Of a stretch of DNA of 64,000 nucleotides, positions 54,386-64,000 are shown piece after piece; positions within the stretch are counted from its first letter, which is position 1, and each line of letters begins with the position of its first letter. A program made the translations under genes and the position numbers. Source of the DNA: Paenibacillus kribbensis (lineage in GTDB: Bacteria; Bacillota; Bacilli; Paenibacillales; Paenibacillaceae); NCBI RefSeq assembly GCF_002240415.1, contig NZ_CP020028.1, positions 2,939,501 through 3,003,500 of the forward strand, in the 5' to 3' direction. Below the pieces are notes generated by a model. It made no database searches, was not told the DNA's origin, and saw only the letters and a list, made by a program, of their open reading frames with translations.

Positions 54386-55261
54386 CTACAATTTCAATTC
54401 ACCATCATAGGTAGCAATCATCTTGTACAGCTCTGGACGACGGTCGCGGAAAATCCCCCATTCAATCCGTCCTACTTCCAGCTCATCCAAATCAAATTCG
54501 GCAGTAAGCACTTCCTCATCAGTACGGCCAGCTTCTGCTATCTTGTTGCCTTGAGGCCCGGCAATAAAAGAGGAGCCGTAGAAGTTGATACTGGAATCCT
54601 CATCTGTTTCAGTTCCAATACGATTGGAGGCAATGACGGGAATCAAATTGGAAGCAGCATGACCCAGCATGCAAGTCTGCCAGTGATCCTTGGAGTCAAT
54701 GGAAGAATCCTGCGGTTCTGAACCAATAGCTGTCGGATAGAACAAAATTTCTGCGCCCATCAGCGCCATACAACGGGCCGCCTCAGGATACCATTGATCC
54801 CAGCACACACCGACTCCAATTTTGGCATAACGTGTATTCCAAACTTTAAAACCGGTATCGCCCGGATTAAAATAAAATTTTTCCTCATACCCTGGACCGT
54901 CCGGGATATGGCTTTTGCGGTATTTACCCAACACCTCACCATCAGCATCAATTACAGCCAGGCTGTTGTAGCGCGCGTAGTTTTTCTTCTCATAAAAACT
55001 GATGGGCAGCACCACCTGTAATTCCTTGGCGATCTTTTTGAAATGGTTAATCGCCTTGTTGTGCTCCAGTTCGGTTGCATATACATAATAATCAGACTTT
55101 TCCTTCTGGCAGAAGTACGGAGTCTCGAACAATTCCTGCAGCAAAATAATTTGCGCGCCTTGCGCCGCCGCTTCACGTACAAGCTTCTCTGCTCTGCTTA
55201 TATTTTCTTCGATATTAGTAGAGCAGCTCATTTGCGTTGCCGCCACTTTTACTTTTCTCAC
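54386..55261 (-). CDS. aguB: N-carbamoylputrescine amidase
   Basis: 291 residues, GTG 55261 with GAGGAGGA 5-7 nt upstream. Nitrilase-superfamily amidase with the catalytic triad Glu43 (LLQELFE), Lys116 (KYRKSHIPDG) and Cys153 (GVCWDQWYPEAAR); the PDGPGYEEKFYFNPGDTG stretch is typical of N-carbamoylputrescine amidase. It hydrolyses N-carbamoylputrescine to putrescine, CO2 and ammonia. Second gene of the operon, 28 bases after aguA, completing the arginine-decarboxylase route to putrescine. Confidence 0.95.
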   Translation of the reverse strand: MRKVKVAATQMSCSTNIEENISRAEKLVREAAAQGAQIILLQELFETPYFCQKEKSDYYVYATELEHNKAINHFKKIAKELQVVLPISFYEKKNYARYNSLAVIDADGEVLGKYRKSHIPDGPGYEEKFYFNPGDTGFKVWNTRYAKIGVGVCWDQWYPEAARCMALMGAEILFYPTAIGSEPQDSSIDSKDHWQTCMLGHAASNLIPVIASNRIGTETDEDSSINFYGSSFIAGPQGNKIAEAGRTDEEVLTAEFDLDELEVGRIEWGIFRDRRPELYKMIATYDGELKL

Positions 55262-55289
55262 TGTAGTCCTCCTCTTTGATGTTGTATCG

Positions 55290-56321
55290 TTAGCGCTTTA
55301 CAGCAGGCATCTGCTGAGTCGTGCAATGCACGTTGCCGCCTTCACGGATCACCGCCATACCATCTACAGTACGGATCGTACGATCTGGGAATACTTTGGT
55401 CAGCACCTGCTGGGCTGCAAGATCGCTCTCCGCGGCAGTGCCGCCAAACACCGGCAAAATAATACCGCCATTCACAAAGTAGAAGTTAATATAGCTCAGT
55501 GTCAATCGGCTGTCTTCATAATCCACACGCGGCGGCTGACCGATCCGAATCACTTCCAGCTTGCGACCTTTGGCATCCGTTGCTTGCTCCAGAATGCGCA
55601 GATTTTCCTGTGTAATTTCGTAATTTTCATCCTCAGGATCATCGCATACTTGCATAATAACCTTGCCGGGAGCAGCGAAGCAAGCAATATTGTCCACATG
55701 GCCGTCCGTTTCGTCACCACTCAGTCCACGCTTTAGCCAGATGATTTTCTCGGCACCTGTGTACTCGCGCACGTACCGTTCAATATCTTCTCTGCTTAGC
55801 TCCGGATTGCGGTTCGGATTTAACAGACATTCTTCCGTTGTTATCAGTGTGCCCTCGCCATCTACGTGCAATGAGCCGCCTTCCATCACAAGCGGTGCAT
55901 CAAAGCGCGGAACTCCAAGCTTGTCCAAAATTTGTGGCGCAACCTGATCATCCAGGTCCCAGGGAGCGTATTTGCCGCCCCAGGCGTTGAACTTCCAGTT
56001 CACACCAGCCAGCTGGCCATGCTCGTTCGTGAGAAAGGTGGGACCGTTATCACGCAGCCACGCATCGCTATGCTCAATTGGCAGCAGCTCCACCCTTTCC
56101 CCGAGTTCAAGCGCCCGAACGCTCTCCAGATCAGCCGGATTTACGACCACGGTAACCGGTTCAAACTCTGCCATAGCGCGTACAATTCCAGCGTAGCCCT
56201 TGCATACATCGGCATGCATATCCGGGTAAACCATGGAAGACTGTACCGGCCAGGAAATATACGTGCGTTCATGCGGCGCCCATTCAGGCGGCATCTTATA
56301 ATGTGAATCCTTAATTTGCAT
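55290..56321 (-). CDS. aguA: Agmatine deiminase
   Basis: 343 residues from ATG 56321; AAAGAGAG upstream is a modest ribosome site. Peptidylarginine-deiminase-like fold with the AguA hallmarks MPPEWAPHERTYISWP, SDAWLRDNGPTF, DETDGHVDN and the catalytic Cys333 in GGNVHCTTQQMP. It converts agmatine to N-carbamoylputrescine and ammonia. First gene of the aguA-aguB polyamine operon. The arginine decarboxylase that makes agmatine is elsewhere. Confidence 0.95.
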   Translation of the reverse strand: MQIKDSHYKMPPEWAPHERTYISWPVQSSMVYPDMHADVCKGYAGIVRAMAEFEPVTVVVNPADLESVRALELGERVELLPIEHSDAWLRDNGPTFLTNEHGQLAGVNWKFNAWGGKYAPWDLDDQVAPQILDKLGVPRFDAPLVMEGGSLHVDGEGTLITTEECLLNPNRNPELSREDIERYVREYTGAEKIIWLKRGLSGDETDGHVDNIACFAAPGKVIMQVCDDPEDENYEITQENLRILEQATDAKGRKLEVIRIGQPPRVDYEDSRLTLSYINFYFVNGGIILPVFGGTAAESDLAAQQVLTKVFPDRTIRTVDGMAVIREGGNVHCTTQQMPAVKR

Positions 56322-56447
56322 GGATTGAAGCTCTCTTTCTTTTTCATAATATGGAGCCTGAAGACTCCGCTCCTATCATACAATAATATGATCTTTGTCT
56401 CAATCAGAGCCTGAAAGTTTTGAATGTTTTACATCCATATGGAGTAG

Positions 56448-56999
56448 TTACTTCGAAAATGTGATGGCTTTTATCGTATTGCCATCAAAATCCTTGACTG
56501 TAAATTGTGTTCCCTCCAATAAAGCGTAAGATGGCGGATAATTTTCCTTCGGCAACGAGATGGAGCCCGGATTTAGTACAAATACCCCATTTTCCACGTC
56601 TGCCACCGGAATATGGGTATGCCCCTGAATGAATACATCCCCCGCTTCCAGTGGAGGTAAATTCCCGATACTGTAGCCATGTCCGTGGGTGACATAAATA
56701 CGCCGCCCTTCATCGTATAACAGAGCATAATCGCCCATCATGGGAAATTCAAGCAGCATTTGGTCCACTTCTGCATCGCAATTCCCGCGGACAGATACCG
56801 CAATATGCGGCTTGTACTGATTCAGCAAAGCAGCTACTTCTGCTGGATTATATCCCTCCGGCAGCTGATTGCGCGGTCCATGGTACATATAATCTCCGAG
56901 CAGGACTAGACGGTCGGCTTTCTCCTCCCTGAACTTTTCCAGCGCCAATTGCAACCAGTGCAGCGAGCCGTGAATATCTGATATACACATCAATTTCAT
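56448..56999 (-). CDS. Metallophosphoesterase, YfcE type phosphodiesterase
   Basis: 183 residues, ATG 56999 with AAAGGAAAG. Calcineurin-like phosphoesterase with SDIHGS (Asp8, His10), LLGDYMYHGPRN, VRGNCDAEVD, THGHGYS and GHTHIPV, together the full dinuclear metal site. The GPRNQLPEGYNP insertion is typical of YfcE, which hydrolyses small phosphodiesters with Mn2+ in vitro; the physiological role is unclear. Monocistronic. Confidence 0.93.
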   Translation of the reverse strand: MKLMCISDIHGSLHWLQLALEKFREEKADRLVLLGDYMYHGPRNQLPEGYNPAEVAALLNQYKPHIAVSVRGNCDAEVDQMLLEFPMMGDYALLYDEGRRIYVTHGHGYSIGNLPPLEAGDVFIQGHTHIPVADVENGVFVLNPGSISLPKENYPPSYALLEGTQFTVKDFDGNTIKAITFSK

Positions 57000-57106
57000 G
57001 ATTATTCTTTCCTTTCTGAATAGGCCATTGTTATTTAGAAGATATTCCTCTTACGTCCATTATTACATGATTCCCTGAACAAATCTGTGCAAAAATGCTA
57101 ATACCT

Positions 57107-57152
57107 AAAAAATAAGCGACCGCTTCCCCGTAAAAGAGCAGAAGCGGTCGCT
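57107..57152 (-). terminator. Terminator of the GH1 gene
   Basis: AGCGACCGCTT (57115-57125) with AAGCGGTCGCT (57142-57152), perfect 11-bp stem, T-rich sequence following on the minus strand. Confidence 0.9.
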
Positions 57153-57203
57153 ACGTAAAATCTTCATTGTTATTTAAAACAAAATCACTGGTTTATTTAT
57201 AAA

Positions 57204-58646
<1,443 letters not shown>

Positions 58647-58720
58647 TCATTAACAAGGATAGGAATTTATCTCCTCTATGCTAATGTGTTCTAAATTACT
58701 TCTAATTGAATCTTAAGTAT

Positions 58721-58740
58721 TGTAACGCGTTTCATGTCAA
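58721..58740 (-). promoter_or_regulatory. LacI-type operator overlapping the GH1 promoter
   Basis: TGTAACGCGTTTCA (58721-58734) fits the LacI-family half-site plan TGNAAN..NTTNCA but with central GC instead of the CG that CcpA needs. A perfect TTGACA on the minus strand (58740-58735) abuts it, so the palindrome fills the promoter spacer. Confidence 0.6.
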
Positions 58741-58928
58741 GTATTTTTTCAACTCCAGCGGTCAGTGATTATCGCGACACACATCCTGAGCTTATCATGC
58801 TATGATCTCCAAATAGCTATTCTTCAATTGGCGGAAAAAGCATTGTGCTATACTATTCGTATCGAGCTAATTTTTCAGTGTGTCATTTCTGGAGTACGCT
58901 TAAGCTGATTAGGGGAGGAAGAAGTAAG

Positions 58929-59408
58929 ATGAGTATCAGTAAAACAAACGCTATGCGCATATTGGACGGTCAGCACATAAACTACAATATTTTGAGTTAT
59001 GATCATCAGGATGGAAAAATAGACGGTATGAACGTAGCTGAAAAGATCGATAGAGCACCGGAAACGGTTTTTAAAACTTTGGTTGCACACAGCAAACAAA
59101 GTTTGTTTGTTTTTGTGATTCCTGTACATAAAGAGCTTGATCTTAAACAGGCTGCCAAATCCGCGGGAGAGAAAAAAATAGAAATGCTTCCAGTCAAAGA
59201 TCTGCAAAAGCATACAGGATATATTCGCGGCGGCTGCTCGCCGATTGGAATGAAAAAGCTCTACCCCACTTTTATCGACCAGCCTGCATTGGAGCTGGAA
59301 ACCATCGTTGTAAGCGCTGGAAAAATTGGAACCCAACTGGAGTTGAATCCACAGGATTTGGCTCAAATTATTCAGGCACAGTTTGCAGATTTGACCCATA
59401 CAGCATAA
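58929..59408 (+). CDS. ybaK: Cys-tRNA(Pro)/Cys-tRNA deacylase YbaK
   Basis: 159 residues from ATG 58929 with GGGGAGGAAG about 9 nt upstream; the frame extends further back without a site. YbaK/EbsC editing domain with the features KTLVAHSK, the conserved Lys/Gly pocket and GYIRGGCSPIGMKK. It hydrolyses cysteine mischarged on tRNA(Pro) in trans. Single gene, divergent from the GH1 gene. Confidence 0.93.
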   Translation: MSISKTNAMRILDGQHINYNILSYDHQDGKIDGMNVAEKIDRAPETVFKTLVAHSKQSLFVFVIPVHKELDLKQAAKSAGEKKIEMLPVKDLQKHTGYIRGGCSPIGMKKLYPTFIDQPALELETIVVSAGKIGTQLELNPQDLAQIIQAQFADLTHTA

Positions 59409-59485
59409 AACTCTCCACATGCTCATAAAATCTTTATGCGTATTTTTCTTATCCTTAGCTTCAACCTGGAGAGGAAGATCAAATC

Positions 59486-60673
59486 ATGCATAAAGACTGC
59501 TCGAAAAATGGTGGAGTTCCACAGCCCATTCGAAGTGATGGCACTGGGGGCATGGACAAGGGTCCTCGTGATGTGATGAGGGATTTGCAAAATCCCGATA
59601 TGCTAGTCCCGCCTGTAACGGATAATGGACTCATTCCAAACATGAGATTCTCTTTTTCAGACACCCATATGCAGCTTAATCATGGCGGGTGGTCAAGAGA
59701 AATAACGGTAAGGGAATTGCCCATCGCCAAGACCCTTGCCGGTGTAAATATGAGCTTGACGCCTGGTGGCGTACGTGAGCTTCACTGGCATCAGCAAGCG
59801 GAATGGTCCTATATGCTGCTGGGAAGTGCACGCATTACGGCTGTCGACCAGAATGGACGTAATTTTATTGCTGATGTCGGCCCAGGCGATCTCTGGTACT
59901 TTCCCCCCGGCATTCCGCACTCTATACAAGGTCTTGAGCATGGGTGCGAATTTTTGCTGGTCTTTGACGATGGCAGCTTCTCGGATTTAAACACTTTATC
60001 CATTTCTGATTGGTTCGCACATACCCCTAAAGATGTACTTTCTGCCAATTTTGGTGTTCCAGAAGCTGATTTTGCGTCGATTCCTCAAGACCAAGTATAC
60101 ATCTATCAAGATTGCGTTCCCGGTCCTCTTCAAAGTCAGGCGGTTCCCTCTCCATATGGTACGGTGCCTCAGTCCTTCAAGCATCAATTACTGGCTCAGC
60201 CTCCGATTAAAACGCCGGGTGGCAGCGTACGAATCGTCGACTCCTCCAATTTTCCGATATCCAAAACCATCGCCGCTGCTTTAGTTGAAATTGAACCCGG
60301 AGCCATGCGGGAAATGCACTGGCATCCCAATAATGACGAATGGCAATATTACCTTGCCGGGCAAGGACGGATGACTGTCTTCGGCGGTAATGGTGCAGCC
60401 CGTACGTTTGATTTCAGAGCCGGGGATGTTGGATATGTGCCTTTTGCTTACGGTCATTACATTCAAAATACAGGCTCCAGCACACTTTGGTTTCTAGAAA
60501 TGTTTAAAAGTGACCGTTTTGCAGATGTTTCGTTGAATCAATGGATGGCTCTCACCCCAACAGAACTAATTCAGAGCAATTTACATGTTGGCACCGATGT
60601 GACCTCCAAATTGCGAAAAGAAAAATGGCCTGTCGTCAAATATCCAGGGTATTCTTTTTACCCGAAAGAGTAA
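59486..60673 (+). CDS. Bicupin oxalate decarboxylase (OxdC/OxdD) with altered lid
   Basis: 395 residues, ATG 59486 with GGAGAGGAAG. Two cupins, each with a full Mn site: His100, His102, Glu106, His145 in the first ([18 protein letters not shown]) and [12 protein letters not shown] with YGHYIQ in the second. Colinear with B. subtilis OxdC at an offset of +5. The N-terminal lid, SENST (161-165) in OxdC, is here SDLNT (166-170): the catalytic lid glutamate is Asp167 and its neighbours are changed. It should cleave oxalate to formate and CO2, but lid changes of this kind shift OxdC towards oxidase activity. No signal peptide. Confidence 0.92.
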   Translation: MHKDCSKNGGVPQPIRSDGTGGMDKGPRDVMRDLQNPDMLVPPVTDNGLIPNMRFSFSDTHMQLNHGGWSREITVRELPIAKTLAGVNMSLTPGGVRELHWHQQAEWSYMLLGSARITAVDQNGRNFIADVGPGDLWYFPPGIPHSIQGLEHGCEFLLVFDDGSFSDLNTLSISDWFAHTPKDVLSANFGVPEADFASIPQDQVYIYQDCVPGPLQSQAVPSPYGTVPQSFKHQLLAQPPIKTPGGSVRIVDSSNFPISKTIAAALVEIEPGAMREMHWHPNNDEWQYYLAGQGRMTVFGGNGAARTFDFRAGDVGYVPFAYGHYIQNTGSSTLWFLEMFKSDRFADVSLNQWMALTPTELIQSNLHVGTDVTSKLRKEKWPVVKYPGYSFYPKE

Positions 60674-60801
60674 GCTCTGAATATCCTCACTCATTTCTCA
60701 CGGCTTTCTAATGTGAATTTAATGATCTCCGGATATAGTTACGCAAATGGCATTTTATAAAAACAAAATGCTGTAAAAATTCGGGGAGTGAGAAATGAAA
60801 G

Positions 60802-61557
60802 ATGCAAAAAATCGCACAAGTTACGGCCATTTTTTGGATTATGAAGATTTGCGCTACGACGCTGGGTGAAACCGCAGGTGACTTATTATCACAAACCCTT
60901 AATGTAGGCTATGCCATTAGTTCCATGATTCTGTTTAGTATATTTTTAGTTAGTCTTATTTTTCAACTTTTTTCCAATAAGTACCACCCATCTCTTTATT
61001 GGACTGTAATTCTTACAACGAGCACTGCTGGCACAACCATGTCGGACTACATGGATCGTAGCCTAGGATTGGGTTATGCAACGGGATCATTCATTTTAGT
61101 ATGTATCTTGTTAGCCATTTTTTCATTTTGGTATTTTAGTGAGCGATCATTGAACGTTAATAATATTACTACACGGAAAGTTGAAGTAATTTATTGGATT
61201 GCTATCTTGTTCTCAAATACTTTGGGTACTGCTTTAGGTGATTTTTTGGCGGATAGTTCCGGCCTTGGATTTGTAGGAGGAGCGGTTTTAATAGGGAGCT
61301 TGCTCGGTATTATTCTACTATTAACTTATTTTACAAATGTCTCACGAGTATTTCTCTTCTGGCTAGCATTTGTATTAACACGTCCTTTTGGAGCGACATT
61401 TGGAGACCTTCTTACCAAATCACACGCAAAGGGAGGTTTGGATTTAGGTACGATGGGATCTTCGCTGGTACTGGTTACAATTCTTATAGCTTTAATGATC
61501 TACACTACTCTAAATGCTTCTAAAATGAAACAATCACCGGAGTTAAACGCAAGTTAA
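60802..61557 (+). CDS. Four-repeat integral membrane protein (COG4705 type)
   Basis: 251 residues; ATG 60802 follows GGGGAGTG by about 14 nt. An earlier ATG (60795) in another frame opens a 24-codon ORF ending at 60869. Eight hydrophobic segments arranged as four repeats, each opening with a T/P-x-G-x-T-x-x-D motif (TLGETAGDLL, TAGTTMSDYM, TLGTALGDFL, PFGATFGDLL) followed by a Gly-rich stretch. The repeated Gly/Asp dyads look like a transport pathway. Homologues are annotated as membrane-anchored proteins of unknown function. 128 bases after the Mn-dependent oxalate decarboxylase gene. Confidence 0.85.
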   Translation: MQKIAQVTAIFWIMKICATTLGETAGDLLSQTLNVGYAISSMILFSIFLVSLIFQLFSNKYHPSLYWTVILTTSTAGTTMSDYMDRSLGLGYATGSFILVCILLAIFSFWYFSERSLNVNNITTRKVEVIYWIAILFSNTLGTALGDFLADSSGLGFVGGAVLIGSLLGIILLLTYFTNVSRVFLFWLAFVLTRPFGATFGDLLTKSHAKGGLDLGTMGSSLVLVTILIALMIYTTLNASKMKQSPELNAS

Positions 61558-61562
61558 TCATT

Positions 61563-61604
61563 AAGATATAGGTCCTCGACTTTAGCCGAGCCTATATCTT
61601 TTTT
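61563..61604 (+). terminator. Terminator of the four-repeat membrane protein gene
   Basis: AAGATATAGG (61563-61572) with CCTATATCTT (61591-61600), an inner CTCG/CGAG stem, then six T residues. Confidence 0.92.
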
Positions 61605-61809
61605 AGTATTACTACAATATTTTCACAATATTTATAGTAAATTATTGAAATTAATAAACAAAGGCCTTATAATTACAAAAAACAACCTCTTTTAACAATT
61701 ATAATCAGCTTGTCCAGCCAAATTTGTATTTAGGTTTCCCTTTCTCTCACATTCTTAAATCCATACTATGCTCGCGTTATTATTCTATTATTAGGGAGTG
61801 GCTGTAATT

Positions 61810-63531
61810 ATGTTTAAAAATGAGATTTTGACAAGCTCACTACAGGAGCGCAAACAGATCGTAATCGATGATGTAGCAGCATTGGGCTATCCTTACAATG
61901 AGTACGATCAGGGGCGAAAGGTCGGTGGTTATGCGGCTATGGCACAATTTTCCAAAGGAAATATCAGCACTGGACTTGCCTACGTCAACATTCATTTGGA
62001 TCGGAACAAAGACATGTTCTGGGGAATTAACGTAATGGAAGCTTATATGAAGTTTAAAAAGTATTACACACCTGAATTAAAGGATAAAGTAAAAGCAAAA
62101 ATGCTCAGTTTTAACATTTTGAATGCCGATGGAACGGCTCTGTCGGGAAATACAGAAAATCAACGGCTCATGTACGCAGCAGTCGGGGTCGTCGGAGCGG
62201 AAGAATGGCCAGATTATCCGGTGAATTATGCTACCATCGCCAGAAACTATCTGCTGTCCGAACTTCCCACAATTACAAAACAAGGATACTTTGAATACGA
62301 CTCTCCAACATATTTTATCCATCATGTAGGACCGCTATTGTTCATTACCGAACACTTGAAAGATGCGACATTGCGGAATATGGCCAAACTGACGTTGGAG
62401 TGGTATTTTGCCAGTATCGTAGGAGAGTGGCTGCATGGGTACTGGGTGACCAGTCAGGCCAGAACATATAATGCGCAGCAAGAGCCGGGATTTACACTTG
62501 ATGAAAGTGCAGTACTGCTGTGGATGTTGTTTGGTGACAGTCGTAAGCCGATATATCTCGGCAATGAAACCAATCTGAAATTTACCACGATCCCATTTGC
62601 GCTTGCGGGCTACGAGTTGCCAGACATTTTCAAGCGTATAGCAACAGCCCGTTCTACAACTTACACGCATAAGGAACGAATGTCCAGAAACAGTAACAGA
62701 CCGTGTAAGACAAGCTACATCACCCCGGATTATGCCGTATTCAGTCAAAAGGATAATCGCCTTGCACAAAACCAGCTTCATCGTTGGGGCATCAAATGGG
62801 TGGGAGATACATACAATGACGAACCAAATACGTTCTTCATGAAGCAACACTACAGTGAGCCGATAAACTTGAATCCGTCCAACTCGGAATATTGGATGGG
62901 CGGAACGAATATGGAGGAAGTGCTTCAGGACGGCGGTGCACTCATTGCAGTATACAATATCACAAATTCAAATACATGGATCGACGGCCCTGTTTCATAT
63001 AACGGAATTAAAGCAACGATCGAACAGGACCCCTTCAACAGGAACGGCTGGATATTCTTTCACACAGGTAAAATGCTGATGGCTGTCAGGACGGCACAAC
63101 CTTACGATTGGCCTTATGGCACGGAATCGTGGAAATATGGAGGTTATCAGAGAGCGTTACGGAGTGACGGGGCAAAAAATGCAGTCATCGTTGAAACAGC
63201 ACCTCTTAAGGACTATGCAGGAGGTACTTGCATTAGGGAGCTCGACTGCTTTGCTGAAGCTGTACTGACGAAAACCGTAGTGGATTTCAGCGGTGTTAAC
63301 ACTACCAATCCCCGGGTCTATTACAAAGGATTAACAGGTAAAGAGATGGAAATCGTATATGCCACCTCACGTAAAATTCAGGGTGTAGAAGTGAATTATG
63401 CGAATTGGCCTCTGCTGGATGATCCATGGATGCATCAGAATTATAATGGAGATAAACTCGATTTGGTTCATGATAGAGAGAGACGGACCTATGATTTCAA
63501 TAACTGGAAGGTAACATCAAGCATTATGTAA
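61810..63531 (+). CDS. Predicted polysaccharide lyase-like (alpha/alpha toroid) protein
   Basis: 573 residues from ATG 61810; GGGAG is 11 nt upstream, with in-frame GTG 61798 as an alternative. The N-terminal half is helical with repeated aromatic pairs (YWVTSQARTYN, FEYDSPTYFIHHVGPL), as in heparinase/alginate-lyase toroids. The C-terminal half (about 330-577) is beta-rich (WIFFHTGKMLMAVRTAQPYDW, DGAKNAVIVETAP). The tandem Tyr, His and Trp residues resemble lyase active sites, but I cannot assign a PL family. There is no signal peptide. No transporter or regulator adjoins it. Confidence 0.65.
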   Translation: MFKNEILTSSLQERKQIVIDDVAALGYPYNEYDQGRKVGGYAAMAQFSKGNISTGLAYVNIHLDRNKDMFWGINVMEAYMKFKKYYTPELKDKVKAKMLSFNILNADGTALSGNTENQRLMYAAVGVVGAEEWPDYPVNYATIARNYLLSELPTITKQGYFEYDSPTYFIHHVGPLLFITEHLKDATLRNMAKLTLEWYFASIVGEWLHGYWVTSQARTYNAQQEPGFTLDESAVLLWMLFGDSRKPIYLGNETNLKFTTIPFALAGYELPDIFKRIATARSTTYTHKERMSRNSNRPCKTSYITPDYAVFSQKDNRLAQNQLHRWGIKWVGDTYNDEPNTFFMKQHYSEPINLNPSNSEYWMGGTNMEEVLQDGGALIAVYNITNSNTWIDGPVSYNGIKATIEQDPFNRNGWIFFHTGKMLMAVRTAQPYDWPYGTESWKYGGYQRALRSDGAKNAVIVETAPLKDYAGGTCIRELDCFAEAVLTKTVVDFSGVNTTNPRVYYKGLTGKEMEIVYATSRKIQGVEVNYANWPLLDDPWMHQNYNGDKLDLVHDRERRTYDFNNWKVTSSIM

Positions 63532-63551
63532 GTGTCTGTCTCCAACTGACA

Positions 63552-63594
63552 AGGGCGTCGCAACCAGGCTATCAGGATCGGTTTGTGACGCCCT
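63552..63594 (+). terminator. Terminator of the lyase-like gene
   Basis: AGGGCGTCGCAAACC-type arm (63552 onward) pairs with the complementary arm ending GACGCCCT at 63594. Followed by ACAATTTTAG. Confidence 0.7.
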
Positions 63595-63613
63595 ACAATT
63601 TTAGTTGCAATAA

Positions 63614-63643
63614 CAAAAAAACACCGTATCGAAATACGATGTT
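63614..63643 (-). terminator. Terminator of the YebC-type gene
   Basis: Read on the minus strand, AACATCGTAT and ATACGGTGTT (63643-63634 and 63629-63620) form a 10-bp stem with one G-U pair closed by a TTCG tetraloop, then a T run. Confidence 0.9.
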
Positions 63644-63665
63644 TTTATGATCTGTCCAACAAAAA

Positions 63666-64000
63666 CTATTCCTCAGAATCTACGTTGTGGTAAACCTGTT
63701 GAACATCCTCCAGATCTTCTAATGCATCAATCAATTTATCAAATTGCACCTGTGCATCCTCTGGAAGTGAGATGTCATTTTGGGCAAGCATGGTGAGCTC
63801 GGCCACAGTAAACTCAGTCACTCCTGCCTGCTTGAAAGCTTCCTGTACAGCATGGAATTGGTCAGGCTCTGCATATACGATAATGGCTTCATCTTCTTCG
63901 ATGATGTCACGTACCTCTACATCTGCCTCCATCAGCAGCTCCAGCACTTCATCAGCAGTTTTGCCTACCAAACCAATAACTGCTGTTGAATCAAACATGT
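63666..64000 (-). CDS. YebC/PmpR family protein (C-terminal part, runs off right edge)
   Basis: The last 110 or so residues of a YebC/PmpR protein; the frame stays open to the window edge, and full-length members have about 240 residues. Recognised by [36 protein letters not shown] and the conserved end [14 protein letters not shown] region followed by [20 protein letters not shown]. Members bind DNA and the YebC/YeeI group has been linked to relief of ribosome stalling at proline stretches. The internal ATG at 63998 is not the true start. Confidence 0.9.
   Translation of the reverse strand, partial: MFDSTAVIGLVGKTADEVLELLMEADVEVRDIIEEDEAIIVYAEPDQFHAVQEAFKQAGVTEFTVAELTMLAQNDISLPEDAQVQFDKLIDALEDLEDVQQVYHNVDSEE

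Noticed and set aside
58721..58734. Canonical CcpA cre site upstream of the GH1 gene
   Set aside because: The central dinucleotide is GC instead of the required CG, so I call it a LacI-family operator candidate only.

Overview
The window is a chromosomal segment of a low-to-mid GC, endospore-forming Gram-positive bacterium, most likely Paenibacillus of the P. polymyxa group. The evidence is strong GGAGG-type ribosome binding sites with frequent TTG/GTG starts, a xynD arabinoxylan arabinofuranohydrolase carrying a CBM36 module, a GH48 exocellulase, a solitary diaminobutyrate aminotransferase of the kind polymyxin producers use, an iturin-type hybrid lipopeptide synthetase and a ytaF sporulation gene. 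The species assignment is inferred from gene content only.

Layout. 1-9.5 kb (minus): the start of a lipopeptide operon, a FenF/ItuD-type malonyl-CoA transacylase followed with a 26-nt overlap by a giant PKS/NRPS that runs off the left edge (acyl-AMP ligase, ACP, KS, ACP, aminotransferase, C, a drastically shortened A domain, PCP, C). 10-24 kb: housekeeping and carbohydrate genes (GNAT, aldo-keto reductase, ferritin, GH48 cellulase, DUF423 protein, sugar isomerase plus type II thioesterase, cellobiose phosphorylase, diguanylate cyclase, flavodoxin-fold oxidoreductase, ectB). 24.5-32 kb: signalling (orphan response regulator, convergent hybrid histidine kinase, chemoreceptor) and a YyaL-type protein. 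32-36 kb: a two-gene secreted GH43 xylan-debranching operon with a CcpA cre site. 36-39 kb: small regulators and ytaF.

39-46.5 kb is an AT-rich accessory segment: a WXG100 (type VII) polymorphic toxin with a translationally overlapping candidate immunity gene, two near-identical small XRE regulators with matching palindromic operators on either side of a DUF6809 gene, a MarR-hydrolase operon with its operator, and a MerR regulator divergent from an NmrA-like oxidoreductase whose promoter has the 19-bp spacer and dyad typical of MerR control. 46.5-64 kb: VOC proteins, RluF, a divergent second-type LepA/EF-4, an Old Yellow Enzyme-type oxidoreductase, the agmatine-to-putrescine pair aguA-aguB, a phosphodiesterase, a 6-phospho-beta-glucosidase, YbaK, a bicupin oxalate decarboxylase with an altered lid, a four-repeat membrane protein, a lyase-like toroid protein and the end of a YebC gene.

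The most unusual signals are: (1) the LepA-like GTPase is preceded by a 16-codon leader peptide and four mutually exclusive pairing segments, with the last segment hiding its ribosome binding site, exactly the logic of erm-type macrolide attenuators; and (2) the first NRPS module has lost A1-A5 of its adenylation domain by what looks like a clean in-frame deletion, while its C and PCP domains keep their active-site residues.
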